A stretch of 64,000 bases of DNA. Source: Jaapia argillacea MUCL 33604 (taxonomy: Eukaryota > Basidiomycota > Agaricomycetes > Jaapiales > Jaapiaceae). Below are positions 33,201 to 44,273 of this stretch, in pieces. Position 1 is the first letter of the stretch. Each line of letters opens with the position of its first letter. The DNA is taken from positions 279,925-343,924 of the forward strand of contig KL197726.1 in the NCBI GenBank assembly GCA_000697665.1. The letters run 5' to 3'. The position numbers and the translations under genes are program-made. Under the pieces are notes generated by a model that saw only the letters and a program-made list of their open reading frames with translations, was not told where the DNA came from and made no database searches.

Positions 33201-34335
33201 CCGTCCGACAAGCACCTAAATGACGCCCTCGTTCTATGCAGGGGATTCAACTTTGGCTACAGCGCCTGGATTAACACGAGATTCCTGGGATCCAGCCAAG
33301 GAACCAACCAATACTCAGCTAACGGTGGTTCCGATCTCTCAAATGACACTTGGCTGTTCAGTCCTGCTGATCTCAATGACGGCGACAATGTGTTGACCGT
33401 TGTCGTTGACCCTACCGGTAGGCCAAACTCTCCTTCGTGCTGAATGTCGTCCGGCTGAAGTGACGTGGGACACAGGTCTCGAGGAAGATTATAATGGTCT
33501 GGATTTATTTAAGGCAAGGAGGCGATATTTGAACCTCGAACTTCCTGCTGATCTAATTGAGGACAGACCCCTCGTGGAGTGAGAGGATACACCCTCCTCG
33601 GAGGTGGAGATTTCGATTATTGGAAAGTGCAAGGGAACCTCGGGGGAGAAAATTTCCCTGACGAAGTTCGTGGACCATTGAACGAGGGGGGTTTATTCGT
33701 GGAGCGCCAAGGTACCTTCTTCATCAATGTTCAACCCAGACAACTCGATAACCGATATGTGGCTCTCACAGGTGCCCATTTGCCCGGCTTCCCAACCGCC
33801 ACTGCTCCAGGTTGGAACACCTCCGCTTCGTGTACGCCCTATTCGGGCATCACGTCAGCAGGCATTCAAGCCTATCGCACCACCTTCAACCTCGATCTCC
33901 CACCTAACACGGATATTCCCATCTCGTTGGAGTTCGTGAGGACGCCCAGCAGCAGCTACAGGACCGTGATCTATATCAACGGATGGCAGTTTGGGAAGTT
34001 CAATTCTCGAGATGGTCCGCAGACATCTTTCCCTGTGCGTACCTTCGCGATTGTCCGGTTCCATCCGGTTCAAACTAATGGGACCTCGTCGTCAATAGTT
34101 GCCTGAAGGTATCTTGAATCCAAATGGGCAGAATGAACTTCTCGTGACGTTGTGGTCGCTAGGTGAGTACAGTGGCTCTGTCCATGCTTAACCTATCCGA
34201 CCGACTTTCGTCGCAGACGCCGTGGGAGCCAAGATAGCAGACGTCGAGCTTGCCAATACTGTGGCTTTCACCTCAAGCAAAGAGTCGGTACCGGGATCAA
34301 TCGTACCTTCCCCCACGTACCAGCAGTTGAGATAA
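30280..34335 (+). CDS. Secreted beta-galactosidase, glycoside hydrolase family 35
   Basis: Nineteen exons: 30280-30522, 30579-30740, 30800-30809, 30863-30987, 31041-31177, 31232-31391, 31448-31516, 31577-31624, 31689-31700, 31755-31849, 31903-32299, 32356-33015, 33078-33181, 33242-33417, 33476-33513, 33567-33711, 33772-34034, 34099-34162, 34217-34335. The total is 3027 nt, 1008 residues, the usual fungal size. A signal peptide (WSVLALLAVQCLPALVQA) precedes the GH35 barrel with FSGEVHPWRLP, VIARPGPYINAET, the acid/base Glu in VIAVQSENEF and the nucleophile Glu in ASGEFGGGSFDPWGG. Beta-sandwich and jelly-roll domains follow (YVLYVDEYGFHQG, GENFPDEVRGP, INGWQFGKFN). It releases terminal galactose from plant or fungal glycans outside the cell. 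Three introns have GC donors (31392, 33016, 33514) and two exons are only 10 and 12 nt. Confidence 0.92.
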
Positions 34336-35270
34336 GTATTGATCGCGGACTCGGTATGTTCGCAATGAACCCGATATCCAAACGGTGGTCGAACAGTCCT
34401 TTTCTGAAGAGGTCCAAGAAATATATTGTCTTGTCGATTCGTAGTGTGCACAGATACTGAGATAGATACAAGGTTGAGGGAATGTATGGAACCACCGACC
34501 CATCTCCTCTCCCTTGAGAAACGCCGGAGAGATGACATAGGGTGCTGAGACGCCCAAGATCTTCTAGACACAGCTTGACACTCGAACGACCGCGTGAACA
34601 GACCATGGATCATGGAAAGAACAGTCATGAGCAACAAGGGGAAAATGGTAGCTGTGTCGCCGCACTGAGGAAAAAAGAAAGTCGGCAAATCGCATTTTGT
34701 ATGTGTGGGAGCGTGTGAAACTTAGGGCAGGTACCTTGGGACTTCAACTCGATTTTTCTTCTCGTTTGGCTCCGGCGTACTTGGACGTGGACGATGCGCG
34801 CCCTTGAGCTTGAGTATATCATATTGCAGACTTAGCACCAAGATGTACGCCCTGGAAATTTTCAATCTAACACGATGTTGAATCGCATTGTCTGGTTCCC
34901 CGACATCAACCCGACCCAACTTCTCGCCATACTCCCTTCCTTCACAGCGTGCTACCATCCCTGTATCGGCTAAATTGAGAGGTGCCATGCATTCTGGAGC
35001 ACACGGATTGCAGTGTTCGTTCAATGTGATCCCAAGCCCTACATCTCTCTCGGACTCGGTAACATTATCTTGATAACGAACAATCAGGAGGCTGCCTACC
35101 CGTCAGCGAGACCTTAACGGCTGGCCTTCAAAGCTCAGTACTTGGGGACCAGCGACATCGCATAACATACCGAACAACGCAGGTGTGTGTATTCCATTCC
35201 TGAGGCTCGATCAAAACCATCTGATCTCCAGATTCTCGCTGCCACACGATCTCCAACAAGTACATACCTG
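34336..35270. other. Intergenic region, no gene seen
   Basis: About 0.9 kb. Minus-strand open sequence at 34188-34688 overlaps the end of the beta-galactosidase and shows no domain. The kinase frame extends to 35187, but the ATG at 35271 directly precedes the conserved N-terminus. Confidence 0.5.
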
Positions 35271-36383
35271 ATGTCGCTCTATCTATCGGTCGACTGTGGC
35301 GGCTCCAAGACACTTGCAGCCATCGCCAACGCTTCAGGCGACATTGTCGGTCGAGCGGTCGGCGGACCATCAAACTTTGCATACGTGGGACCCGCTGTGT
35401 TTATCGAAACAGTCAGGGAAACGGTGATCAACGCCTTGAAGGCATGTCCTGATCTCCCCTTCACCACCGAAATCCAGCTCCCCCCACCTGTTCGTGTATT
35501 TGCATACGCCTGGTTCGGTGTCTCTGGAGTCGACAGCCAGGCAGATATCGCCAATGTCACACCACCACTATCGAGCCTATTGTCCATCCCACCTGGACCG
35601 AGACTGAGTGTTGGCAATGATGCTCAGCTTCTCGCCGCACCGGTTCATTTCCACAAGGATGTCCGTTATGCTGTGACAGCTGTCGGTGGTACGGGTTCCA
35701 TTTGTGTTAGTTTCAAGGAGGGAGCGGATGGGAAGATGGAAGAGATGGGACGCGTGGGTGGGTGGGGATGGGTGCTGGGTGACGAGGGTGGAGGATTCCA
35801 CGTTGGTAGGGAGGCCATCCGACAAGTTCTGATCGAGTATGACAAGGCGTCGGTGGGACCTCCTCACTCCGCGACGGGACCGAAGAAGACCCTGACCGAC
35901 CGCATCATCGAACATTTCGGTATCAATCACCTCCTCGAAGTCCTCTCACTTATCCACTACCCCGACCCACCATCAACCATTAGCCAAGACGTCATCCTAA
36001 CTACCCCTCCAAATCTCGCATATCGTCTCATCCCCCGCGAAAAACGACTCTCTCAACTCTCGCCCCTCGTCTTCCAATCCGCGTTCGAAGATCATGACCC
36101 GATAGCCATTCGCGTCCTCTCCACAACATCCGATATGTTGGCCGAGGAAATAGCTATCCTTCTACGCCCAGAGGATGGTGAAGGACCTTTCCCGTCGAGG
36201 GCTGTCAAGGCATCGGAAAGTGTGATGTGCTTTGGGGGGTCTTTGGTCGGGATTGAGAGTTATAGGAACTTGGTGCTGAAGGCGCTGGAGAGGAGGGGAC
36301 ATGTGTTCAAGTATGTGGAGTTTGTCAGCGATGCGGCTGCGCTTGGTGCTACTGGATTAGCGGCTGCTGCTCAATTGCTGTGA
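35271..36383 (+). CDS. N-acetylglucosamine kinase (BadF/BadG/BcrA ATPase fold)
   Basis: Single exon, 370 residues from the ATG at 35271. The N-terminal phosphate-1 loop SLYLSVDCGGSKTLAAIA, the central phosphate-2-like segment (YAVTAVGGTGSICVSF) and GWGWVLGDEGGGFHVGREAI are diagnostic for the GlcNAc kinase branch of the ASKHA superfamily. GVSGVDS and VGNDAQLLAA supply the sugar-binding aspartate region. The C-terminal CFGGSLVGIESYRNLVLKAL closes the fold. It phosphorylates GlcNAc to GlcNAc-6-phosphate in the cytosol, allowing reuse of chitin- or glycoprotein-derived amino sugar. It follows the secreted beta-galactosidase on the same strand and is intronless, unlike its neighbours. Length is normal for the family. 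Confidence 0.88.
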   Translation: MSLYLSVDCGGSKTLAAIANASGDIVGRAVGGPSNFAYVGPAVFIETVRETVINALKACPDLPFTTEIQLPPPVRVFAYAWFGVSGVDSQADIANVTPPLSSLLSIPPGPRLSVGNDAQLLAAPVHFHKDVRYAVTAVGGTGSICVSFKEGADGKMEEMGRVGGWGWVLGDEGGGFHVGREAIRQVLIEYDKASVGPPHSATGPKKTLTDRIIEHFGINHLLEVLSLIHYPDPPSTISQDVILTTPPNLAYRLIPREKRLSQLSPLVFQSAFEDHDPIAIRVLSTTSDMLAEEIAILLRPEDGEGPFPSRAVKASESVMCFGGSLVGIESYRNLVLKALERRGHVFKYVEFVSDAAALGATGLAAAAQLL

Positions 36384-38345
36384 GAACCAGCCAGATTTTG
36401 TGCACCATCACCCTTTCTGGAATCGTAGGCTGATCTCATAAAGCCTTCCGCATCATCAGTATCATTATAGTTGCTCGTACGGCTGTCCCGGACAATTAAC
36501 TACTTTGGTTCACCGTCAGAGCTGTGGTTGGATTCGAGTTCAACGTTCAACGCAGCCATTAACCGCAGACGGAATACATAATGATTCAGCACGGTAATAA
36601 CTATCGAAAGCTGTCGCATTAAACGTCGTGAGGACCTTTCCCACTTAGTAGACCCGTTGGGATCAGATGGGAAGTGATGGCTTTGACCTCCGTTATGGGC
36701 GAGGTAAGTATTGGTCGAGATGGCGGATTGACCAAGGACCAAGACTCCAAGTGCGAAGGGACAAGGAATAAGAGAAATTTTGATGAAACCATAGTCATCA
36801 TCGATTTACAATGGGAGTGTGAGGGTAATCACCGTACGCAAGCTCGAGTTCGCCAAAGACAGATAATGGAGCAAGCGTATTCCTGACAAAGGAGGGCCAT
36901 CGAGTCGACGACCCCATAAGTACCCAAAGTTTCGCCGTCGGCTGGACTTCGGTAGCGATGCTACTGGCAGAGGAGTTCTAAGGACCCGTACTGGTACCAA
37001 AGGGGAGGGTGGTGAGGACACTGACCTTGACTGTGGATCCAAACGTTGGAGTCCCGCTTGTCGGGTTTAAACCCTGGCAGTGGGAGTTTGTCGACTAAGT
37101 ATAGCAGGAGGTAAAGTATCATGCATCATGGGTCAGCCAAAGATACAGAGCATTTTATTGTGTATGACACGGCGGAAACATGGTGAATGACTTCCATCAA
37201 GGCAACTGAGAGCGAGAGAGTCTAAGTGGAACTGTGGAAGGCTTGTCTGAGTCGTTGGACTCGATAGTATAGGTGGTCGGTTGATCGGCCCGAGTGTTCA
37301 CCTGCATGCCTTTGGACTTCCTTTCGATGGACTCGGTTTTTTGACTTTCACCCCATCGCTCGCGGTGTCTCTCTGTCGAGCCAAGTCACCGCTTTTCTAC
37401 CATCGAGTCGATGGTCTAGCACCGAAGGCTAGGTGTCTCTCATCTTCAAAATTTGTCCTCTCAGCAGATTCGTATAAGGTTCAGGGTCAACGGAGTGCCA
37501 ACAAAGAATCTTGCTTGTGCTAAAACTGACACAGAATGCAAAGGTTTCAAATAGCCCTCCCTATTATGCCTTCCTCCGGGCTGACTTTTCGCTGATTGGC
37601 TGCCGACTTCACCCTTCGAGACCAGTCGTCATCGGAAAATGTATTCACGGTATGCATGAGCACCCTCACTCTGGTCTCAACATTTCCTTTGGTTTGAAAG
37701 CCGTTACAAGGGTGAACATTGCTATCCTGAGAGCGGATAGGCGGTGATCTGGATATTAGTATAGGTCATATCCTCGTCTCGGAGCGCCGTCGTACACGAA
37801 TAGACTAACTATTCCTTGTTCAAAATTGCCAGTCCTCGCCTCTTTCCACCTTCAAATGATGTCTTCCTACTGACCGACTGTTGCGAGCACAGCTAGATTA
37901 TAGGGTCAACTTCACACGTCAGAAGGATGTCGAGTCAGACGCGTTGCGACGCGTCGTCGGTCCTTTAAGGCACGTGCTTATCTGCTATCATGGTCACCGG
38001 CTTCCACATCCGAAGTTTCTCAGAATCTCAAAATACCAAGTCTCGACTCCGAGCACTCTTGGAACACTCTTCATCCTTTTCGTCATGTCTCGATGCTAAG
38101 GAACGCAGGTGGTTGGCTGGAAGAGCACATCCTAGGCTCATCCATGGCTGCTTTTCCTGAACCTTGGTTCAGCTTGAAGTCGAATTTGGTGACGACATGA
38201 AGGGGCTGGACCAGGTCTTAGGTATAAACGTGCCACGGACCGGTCTTGACCTCCTTGGTATCATCTGCCTGGCGGGCTATATAACATGCAGTAGATTCTG
38301 GTGAGTCGTTGCAGAGCAGATCAATACTCCTCCCATCTCACGAAC
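36384..38345. other. Long intergenic region (about 2 kb), no gene recognised
   Basis: Only short frames occur on both strands and none has a domain. The right end is the promoter of the glycerol dehydrogenase. Confidence 0.5.
38278..38284 (+). promoter_or_regulatory. TATA box of glycerol dehydrogenase gene
   Basis: TATATAA lies 62-68 bp upstream of the ATG at 38346, at a usual fungal distance. Confidence 0.6.
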
Positions 38346-39594
38346 ATGCCTAACCCCAACAAGATTCAAGAGAAAGTCTTTCAGTCGCCCTCCAAATACA
38401 TCCAGGGTCCTTCAGCTATCAAAAATGCGGCCCGTTATCTCTCCAAGATGGGTAGCTCGCCCCTATTAGTTGTCGATTCCTTTGTGTACAACTTAGGTGA
38501 GTGATCGGACTTGAACTCCCTTCCCTCCAACATGAACTGATCTTACCGATCTTTCTCAGCTGGCAAGGCCCTCATCGAAGCGCTCGAGTCGCACGACATC
38601 CATGTTACCCACGGCAAGTTTGGCGGTGAAGCCTCCTCCGAAGAGATTACCGCACTCACTGAACAGGGTAAACAATCCAAAGCCGACTTTGTCATCGCCC
38701 TTGGTGGTGGCAAGACCATCGACACAGCGAAAGCTACTGCCGATGCTCTATCAGTCGACGTTGCCGTCCTCCCCACTATGGCCTCTACCGATGCGCCCTG
38801 CTCAGCGCTCTCCGTCCTCTATCGTCCATCAGGCGAATTCGACCGATATGCCTTCTTCAACAAAAATCCGGCACTCGTCATGGTCGACACCAGTATCGTG
38901 ATCAAAGCCCCTGCACGCTACCTTGCTGCTGGGATTGGCGATGCTCTCGCTACCAACGTCGAGGCTAGACGGTGCATGAACTCGTTGAACTTCGGTGGAG
39001 GACAGCCGACTTTCGTCTCGGCTGCGATTTGCCAGAAGTGCGAGGAGATTTTGTTTAAGTATGGGAAGATGGCGTATGAGGCGAACAAGGCTGGGGCTAT
39101 CACCCCTGCCTTTGAGGCCGTGGTGGAGGCCAACACCCTTTTGTCTGGGTTAGGGTTCGAGTCCGGAGGTCTGGCAGCAGCACACGCCGTACGTCGCTCA
39201 TGTTGTTTTCAGAAGTGGTGGCAAAGTTACTCATTTGAATTGGATCGGTTAGATCCACGACGGTTTCACTGCCGTTCATGAAGTCCACTCCCTCATGCAC
39301 GGTGAAAAGGTCAACTTCGGCACCATCTGCCAGTTGCTCCTCGACAACACACCCACAGAGGAGCTCGACCGCTACCTTACTCTGATGCATAGCGTCAACC
39401 TCCCCATCACCTTCGCCCAGCTCGGTGCGCCCAACGTGACTGAAGAGCAGCTACGCAAGGTTGCGGAGTTATCTTGTAGGCCCGAGGAAACCATCTGGAA
39501 TCTGGACATTGTGATCAACGAGGAAGTTGTATACAACGTGTTGAAGGCTGCCGATGCTGTTGGGAGGGATTTCATGACGAGGATTGGGAAGTAG
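38346..39594 (+). CDS. Glycerol dehydrogenase (GldA-like, group III metal-dependent alcohol dehydrogenase)
   Basis: Three exons (38346-38496, 38560-39188, 39253-39594), 373 residues. The N-terminal half has KYIQGPSAIKNAARYLSKMG and the nucleotide-binding ALGGGKTIDTAKATADAL. PTMASTDAPCSALSVLY holds the NAD- and substrate-contacting residues. The metal site is expected from the aspartate in AAGIGDALATNVEARRC, the histidine in AAAHAIHDGF (created across the second intron) and the histidine in VHSLMHGEKVNFG. The enzyme oxidises glycerol to dihydroxyacetone with NAD in the cytosol. This type is better known from bacteria but also occurs in basidiomycetes. No sign of recent transfer is seen: it has two typical introns and local codon use. 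The frame is intact. Confidence 0.9.
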
Positions 39595-40188
39595 TGGAGT
39601 CATTCTCCCTTTCACTGACAAACAGGTGACGCGAACGAAAGCAAACAAATAGATTTATTCATGTACATCTTCCCAACTGTTGTACCAATGTTGTATATCA
39701 TTCATTTCGCACCCTGCGCACGCCACTTCGACGTTGAAACTGGAGAACCTGCGCGCTCTGCTTGTACCCAGTGCCGGACCGTTTGATAACGACAAGTGTT
39801 ATAAGTATGTCTGAGGTTGAAGTCAACCGTGGCACCTGCGACAGGGGTCAACGTAAACGAGCTTCGGTAGGGAAGCACTGGCTTCATGTGGTCAGACGTG
39901 GATCGGCCAAACCCAAGGATTCCGAAGCAGCGCTGCTGATCTATTCCAATATCTATGCCTCGAGATACAATCTCGGAGGGTTGGGGTACTGTACAGGTGA
40001 TGAGAAACAATAACGCTACAACTGTAAGTGGCGAGGCACTCGTGTGCCTACATCTGCGACCAGTCGCAGAGCCAAAGTGCACAGATCACCTATCAATAAG
40101 GATCGTGGACGTAGAGGATGTACCAGCCATGTGACTGAAGCGCTCCGTTTTCTAGGTGTCGTTGAAGGAGTGTGCGAGGAGTCAAAAT
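39595..40188. other. Intergenic region; left part of duplicated block 1
   Basis: From about 39885 the sequence matches the region downstream of the second RlpA-like gene (from about 41805), including the words AGCGCTGCTGATCTATTCC and ACTGTAAGTG in related form. No gene is seen. Confidence 0.5.
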
Positions 40189-40758
40189 TTAGTTGAAGCT
40201 CCATTTAACTTTGATCACACCCTGGTTCAGGGATGCGAAATGCGTAAACAGGGACGGCGACATGTCTGCAAGAATGACGTTAACAATATATACAAACCTG
40301 ACGACTCGAAGTCGATCTCACCGAGACTGCCATGGCCACAACCTGGGCATTCGTCAACGACTGTTGCTGTAGACACCTTCCCATTTTGCGTATCGGTGAT
40401 TGTGATCGTCTGTACAAGCTGATGGTAAGTCTTCGTGACCTTAGAAGAGAGGTTGGATGTACCTTTCCGCAGTGTTTGCCCCCAGCGTAGAGGCTAGTAT
40501 CCAGTGCGACAATGAAATCGGTGTTCTTGTTGCGTTTCCCACAGGCACCAAGGCCGACTTCAAACCATGTACCCTGAGCGAAAAAAATTCGTCAACAAAT
40601 CATCATCAGTATGGGAGGAGAGGACGAACCTGTCCTGTGTATGATGTCCGTTTTTCAATATCACGAGCCTCCTCGTCTACGGGCACGGGTGCGGACAGTA
40701 CACAAAGAATGGCAGCGAAGAAAGCAACAATCAAGAAAAGGAGTCCGGAGCGAGCCAT
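40189..40758 (-). CDS. Small secreted RlpA-like double-psi beta-barrel protein (tandem copy 1)
   Basis: Exons on the minus strand are 40630-40758, 40463-40573, 40322-40409 and 40189-40265 (129, 111, 88 and 77 nt), identical in length to copy 2; 134 residues. The signal peptide SGLLFLIVAFFAAILCVLS is followed by a short pro-part ending in a KEX2-type site (IEKR). The mature domain reads GTWFEVGLGACGKRNKNTDF, a second Cys in GGKHCGK, then TVVDECPGCGHGSL with two Cys, and ends in GVIKVKWSFN. This is the barwin/expansin-like fold often annotated in mushrooms as a riboflavin-aldehyde-forming or RlpA-like protein. A cell-wall-related role is likely but unproven; no enzymatic activity is claimed. 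Confidence 0.87.
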
Positions 40759-42133
40759 TGTATCAGAGGATCTCGGGATCGTGGGCGATGAAAATGAAGG
40801 TGTTGATTGAACGAGTGCTTGAGACGTTTTGAGTCAGACAAGAATGGGAAGAATACAAGGAAGAAGGGACGCGAGGTAGACCAAAGAACGGCAAAGGACA
40901 ATGCGAAGGTTTCCGACCTCCATTTTATAGCGGTTTGGGCTATCCGATGATCTGCACAGCCGAGGCATTGATGAAAATTGTGCAGTTGGCAGTTTGTTGG
41001 CAGTTGCGAACAATGAGAACAGGCACAACGTGGCGCAACGCCGAGGCCAGGACGTTGGAGGGCTATGATGTAATTACAGGACGCCAAGGCATTCGTTTAC
41101 AAACGTCAAGTTCGAGGTCAAGACGACGAGATGTGATTGAGCAGGCTGGGTCTTCAGTGAACTCAGGTGTTCATACTGAGGCCCAACTGAGGCCCGAAGG
41201 GTAAATGGTATCATCGACGAAGGCGAAGGCACCGGAAGGAAACAAAGGAATCCAGGGGTCGTTCGTAGCCGACGTTGTGGAACCATGGCAACCAAGCAGG
41301 TTCACGCGGGACGCTTCCCAAACAGGAAAGATCATATTTTTTTGGCTTTGACGCTCGCATGTTGCTCGCACGCCTGTTCTGGGCGACCCATATTGCGGGA
41401 AGTCCTGCCTCCTCATCTCCCTGAAAACTTTCCTAGGCTTGATAAATGAACTGCATCCAGGTGCATCGTAACTACAATTGATCCGTGGCTCACGTTCGGC
41501 GGGCGGGACTATGTACTTCAGCTTTCACCATCAAGGAGGGACAGTGTCCACAGCTAGGACTCTAATAGGAGATGTGATAACAGCATATCCGCTCGGTCGC
41601 GCTGGTTTATGGATGAACTAGAAACAAGCCGAAGGTCATGGGACGGGCTATGCGGGCGAGATGTGAATCCAGCGCCACAAGATCGTATAACCATAATCGG
41701 GTTCAACATCTTGGCTATGTTCCGCAGGTGAATCGTTGAATCAGAAGAACGGCGATCCAGAGATTCGTCATTCAAAAGAAAGTTCGCCAGAGCCGCGCAG
41801 ACTTCATGTGATCAACCATAGATCAGTCAAACGGGGAAGTCGGAAGCAGCACCGCTGATGGAGTCCATTATCTACCCCTCCAAGGGTCGGAAGGAAGGTA
41901 GTTTACAGGTTAAGGGAGTTAATATAGCTGCAACTGTAAGTGATGAGGCAATAGTGGCCATAGCATCTGTGAACGGTCACAGAGCCCAAGTGCGCAAACC
42001 GCCTATCAAGAGGTAATAGAGATCATGGACCTTCGTGATGAAACAGCGAATAGGTCTGAAGCACGAAGATGCCAGAAGGGAGAACACTTGCTCTTCTAGG
42101 TGTGGTGAAAACAGGGTATAACGGAGCTAGGTT
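40759..42133. other. Region between the two RlpA-like genes
   Basis: It contains the promoter of copy 1 and the junction of the two duplicated blocks (about 41530-41805). No other gene is recognised. Confidence 0.5.
40920..40931 (-). promoter_or_regulatory. TATA element of RlpA-like copy 1
   Basis: Plus-strand CCATTTTATAGCGG reads as TATAAAAT on the minus strand, about 165 bp upstream of the ATG. The same 14-base word occurs upstream of copy 2. Confidence 0.55.
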
Positions 42134-42705
42134 TCAGTTGAAACTCCATTTGATTTTGATCACACCCTGGTTGAGGGATGCGAAGTGTTCGAATAACGAC
42201 GGCGACATGTCTGCAAGAACACTGTCAGTCACAGGGAACCCCTCCGGCCAAGAATCAATCTCACCGAGACTACCATGACCACAACCTGGGCATTTGTCGA
42301 CAATTGCTGCAGTAGTCACCTTCCCAGTTTGCGTATCAGTGATTGTCATGGTCTGTGCAAGGCGTTGGTCAAGATTCATGACGAAGAGGATGACAAGAGG
42401 ATGTACCTTTTCGCAATGTTGACCGTTCCCGTAAAGGCCGGCATCCAGTGCGACGACAAAATCGGAGTTCTTGTTGCGCTTTCCACAGGCGCCCATACCA
42501 ACCTCGTACCATGTTCCCTAAGCGGAAGAGACCAAGTTCAACAGAGCACCATCAGTCATCGGAGGAGAGGACTAACCTGTCCAGTGTATGAGGTCCGTTT
42601 CTCAATGCTGCGAGCCTCCTCCTCGACAGGCACGGGTGCGGACAGTACGCAAAGGATGGCAGCGAAGAAGGCAACAATCAAGAAAAGAAGTCCGGTGCGA
42701 GCCAT
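42134..42705 (-). CDS. Small secreted RlpA-like double-psi beta-barrel protein (tandem copy 2)
   Basis: Exons on the minus strand are 42577-42705, 42407-42517, 42265-42352 and 42134-42210; 134 residues. The signal peptide is nearly identical to that of copy 1 (TGLLFLIVAFFAAILCVLS) and the pro-part also ends in IEKR. The mature part has GTWYEVGMGACGKRNKNSDF, NGQHCEK, AIVDKCPGCGHGSLDMSP and GVIKIKWSFN. The four cysteines and the aspartate before CPGC are kept in both copies. Differences are mostly conservative substitutions. Both copies look functional, and no frame damage is seen. They are probably secreted, wall-associated proteins; a role in development or host contact would be inference. 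Confidence 0.87.
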
Positions 42706-44273
42706 GATATCCGAGGGTGGTTGGTATAAAAGAATGTGGTGGATAAAGGAGTGTTGGAGACCTTTTGGTCAAAACAGGAGAAGAATAAGAGGAAACAGAG
42801 ACACGACAGAGGCCAATGAGGGGGAAAAGAATAGAGCGAAGTTTTTTGCGTCCATTTTATAGCGGGTTGGGCGCCCGATACTCGGCAGAGCTTTGGCGTG
42901 GCTTCTTTCGCGCAAATTGAACCCTGCCACGGCGAATGGGAACTGGCGCAGCGCCGATGCCAGCGTACTTCTCCGACATCGACCCTCTCTTGACCCTCGA
43001 GAGATGCTGGACTGCAGCTAGAGGGTCATGATGTATTAAGTAATTGCAGAACACCAAGAAATCCTATTTCACATAACAACCAAGCAATCGTGGTAGATTG
43101 GTTCGCAGAATAGTCTGAGGTGTCATTGACAGAAGCTAGGCTACTCAAGCATTCCAGCTGACAATTGGAGGAGGAGGCTGGGGAAGAGATCCAGCTTGTG
43201 AAGCCATAGCGACCAAGGAGGTCAGGCGAGACGCTTCCCAAACAGGAAGGATCGTATTGTTTGGCTTCGCTTGAACAGCGATTTGTTGCCGTCCACGTAT
43301 TTCAAGTCTTCTCCCGTCAGATCTCTATTATTCTCTCGACGAGCCCACTCGAATCTCCAGGAGAATTTGGGCGGCACGGGTGCTCGTATTTGTGCTTCCG
43401 CCCGTCCCGCCAGTTGCTGATTGTGGTCGACAGCTTCCCTGGCCCAGTGTCTTGACTAAATCACCAGTGGCTCAGGTTCGCCAGTACAACTTCATCTTCC
43501 GACCATCCGAAAGGGCACGTGGCCACATCAACTGAATGTTCTTGCTAGTAACACATACACAAACCTTCACAAACGGAGTTACCAGTTACTGTGGATTAAT
43601 GCTTCTGGTGGTTTGCCCGACAGTATTAACTCATGACATGTGTGCGCGGCTGGCACACATCCTGAACCGGTGTTATCATGGGCCTCCCAGTATCTCTTCG
43701 CCGACTATCGCGCCCACGCTTCAGGCGATCGATTCTTGTAACTCTGAAGGAGGGGTTCCGCTTTACCTTGATCAACCAGAACCTTCCTCTTGATCCATCC
43801 GAGCCATGGATTGCAGGAACCAAATCAGACCGACGAGGTGGGGGAGCGCCCACTCTCCGCCTTCGAGGTATCTCTCGCTGTCCAGCACATACACACAGCA
43901 CCTTCCATAGTGCGAATCCGCCGGGGCGAATATGTTCCACCCTTCACTGCTCCCCAAAGGAAGGCCAGATGCGAACAGGCGAAGGTGGCCACTTGTCGCG
44001 CCGATGTTGGGAGCATCGTGGTGCCAGGTGAGTATCAGTGTCGTCGAGAGACGAAGAGCTCACTAATGGGGGTTTCCACAGCAGGCATTAGATTTATACA
44101 TGAATTAGAACCAAAGCAAAGGCCAGGGGACGGGCCATACGGTCCAGATACACACATCCCCTGACCTGCAGCATAAATTGCTCGAGATAACCACCACCGC
44201 CGACGGCTCCAAGCGTCCCACGAGCCCCCCAACCTCCCGCCTCCACGTCGTGAAGAGATCATCCCATTTTCGT
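42706..44273. other. Intergenic region, no gene resolved
   Basis: It starts with the promoter of RlpA-like copy 2. Around 43626-44164 overlapping frames of about 100-124 codons occur on both strands. They are GC-rich but share no domain with anything I know. Confidence 0.45.
42850..42863 (-). promoter_or_regulatory. TATA element of RlpA-like copy 2
   Basis: Same CCATTTTATAGCGG word as upstream of copy 1, about 150 bp before the ATG at 42705. Confidence 0.55.

Larger units (their letters stand above)
39885..41530. repeat. Tandem duplicated block, unit 1
   Basis: Contains the RlpA-like gene at 40189-40758 with its flanks. Matching words with unit 2 (41805-43500) run from about 0.3 kb beyond the stop codon to about 0.6 kb beyond the TATA element (for example GACGCTTCCCAAACAGGAA in both). 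Non-coding parts are clearly more diverged than exons, so this is an old segmental duplication. Confidence 0.7.
41805..43500. repeat. Tandem duplicated block, unit 2
   Basis: Second unit of the duplication described at 39885-41530, carrying the RlpA-like gene at 42134-42705. Boundaries are estimated by eye to within about 100 bp. Confidence 0.7.

Noticed and set aside
39702-40082. 126-codon minus-strand frame downstream of glycerol dehydrogenase
   Set aside because: It lies across the start of the duplicated block and is not preserved in the second unit.
43626-44164. Overlapping 60-124 codon frames on both strands
   Set aside because: GC-rich sequence yields open frames by chance; no family recognised on either strand.
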